The position numbers and the translations under genes are program-made. The notes beneath the pieces were generated by a model. That model saw only the letters and a list, made by a program, of their open reading frames with translations. It searched no databases and was not told the origin of the DNA. From positions 1 to 5,995 of the forward strand of contig JAGWIL010000107.1 in assembly GCA_028866335.1 (NCBI GenBank): a stretch of 5,995 nucleotides of DNA. The letters are read 5' to 3'. The stretch comes from Rhodospirillales bacterium. Its GTDB lineage: Bacteria; Pseudomonadota; Alphaproteobacteria; Acetobacterales; Acetobacteraceae. This document shows, in pieces, positions 5,912-5,995 of this stretch (the first letter of the stretch is position 1; every line of letters begins with the position of its first letter).

Positions 5912-5926
5912 TTAAAATGGCCAGGC

Positions 5927-5995
5927 TTATGGATGGGTGTAGTTTTCAACCTCACGCACATCAACACGCAAGGTGTATTCCCAATGGTGCCAGAG
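5927..5995 (-). CDS. C-terminal end of an unrecognised protein, first visible gene of the lactonase operon
   Basis: The last 22 codons of a gene that runs in from beyond the right edge, ending in TAA at 5929-5927. The peptide reads LWHHWEYTLRVDVREVENYT followed by HP: rich in aromatic and charged residues and protein-like, but too short for me to assign a family. The stop lies 15 bases before the lactonase ATG, which supports an operon. A second minus-strand frame (ending TGA at 5910-5908, overlapping the lactonase ATG as ATGA) is also open to the edge, but its composition is less convincing. Confidence 0.5.
   Translation of the reverse strand, partial: LWHHWEYTLRVDVREVENYTHP

Overview
The window looks like a chromosomal stretch of a proteobacterium, most likely an alphaproteobacterium. 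That placement is tentative and rests on protein resemblance only: an iron-sulfur bacterial cryptochrome/photolyase of the Agrobacterium PhrB type, an NCS1 permease, a CrgA-type LysR regulator, and moderately GC-rich coding sequence. I see no rRNA, tRNA, transposase, CRISPR array or phage gene. Coding density is high and no gene-free gap exceeds about 160 bases.

Layout. Minus strand, 1-377: the N-terminal part of an NCS1 nucleobase:cation symporter, cut by the window edge. Minus strand, 535-2285: a two-gene unit in which an FeS-type photolyase/cryptochrome (TTG start) is followed, with a 4-base GTGA overlap, by a 69-residue four-cysteine DUF2256 protein. Its promoter lies in a 121-base divergent region shared with a plus-strand LysR-type regulator (2407-3312). 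Downstream of the regulator on the same strand is a 249-residue short-chain dehydrogenase/reductase (3436-4185), ended by a strong intrinsic terminator (4219-4259). Converging on it from the right is a minus-strand operon: the last 22 codons of an unrecognised gene (5927-5995), an SMP-30/gluconolactonase-like lactonase (5009-5911), and a VOC (glyoxalase/dioxygenase fold) protein (4272-5021) that overlaps the lactonase by 13 bases.

How the parts may work together. The photolyase and DUF2256 protein are probably co-translated and make a light-dependent DNA-repair or photoreceptor unit in which the small zinc-finger-like protein has no established role. The LysR gene and the dehydrogenase gene each carry the same interrupted palindrome, ATTCC-N5-GGAAT, which has T-N11-A LysR-box geometry, just upstream. 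The simplest reading is that the regulator controls itself and the dehydrogenase. The lactonase/VOC operon has the look of a small catabolic cluster for a sugar-derived or ring-cleaved compound, but its substrate cannot be read from the sequence.

The most noteworthy items are the shared LysR box, the photolyase-DUF2256 coupling, and the SSAG variant in place of the usual NNAG in the dehydrogenase. Nothing here amounts to a clearly new system.
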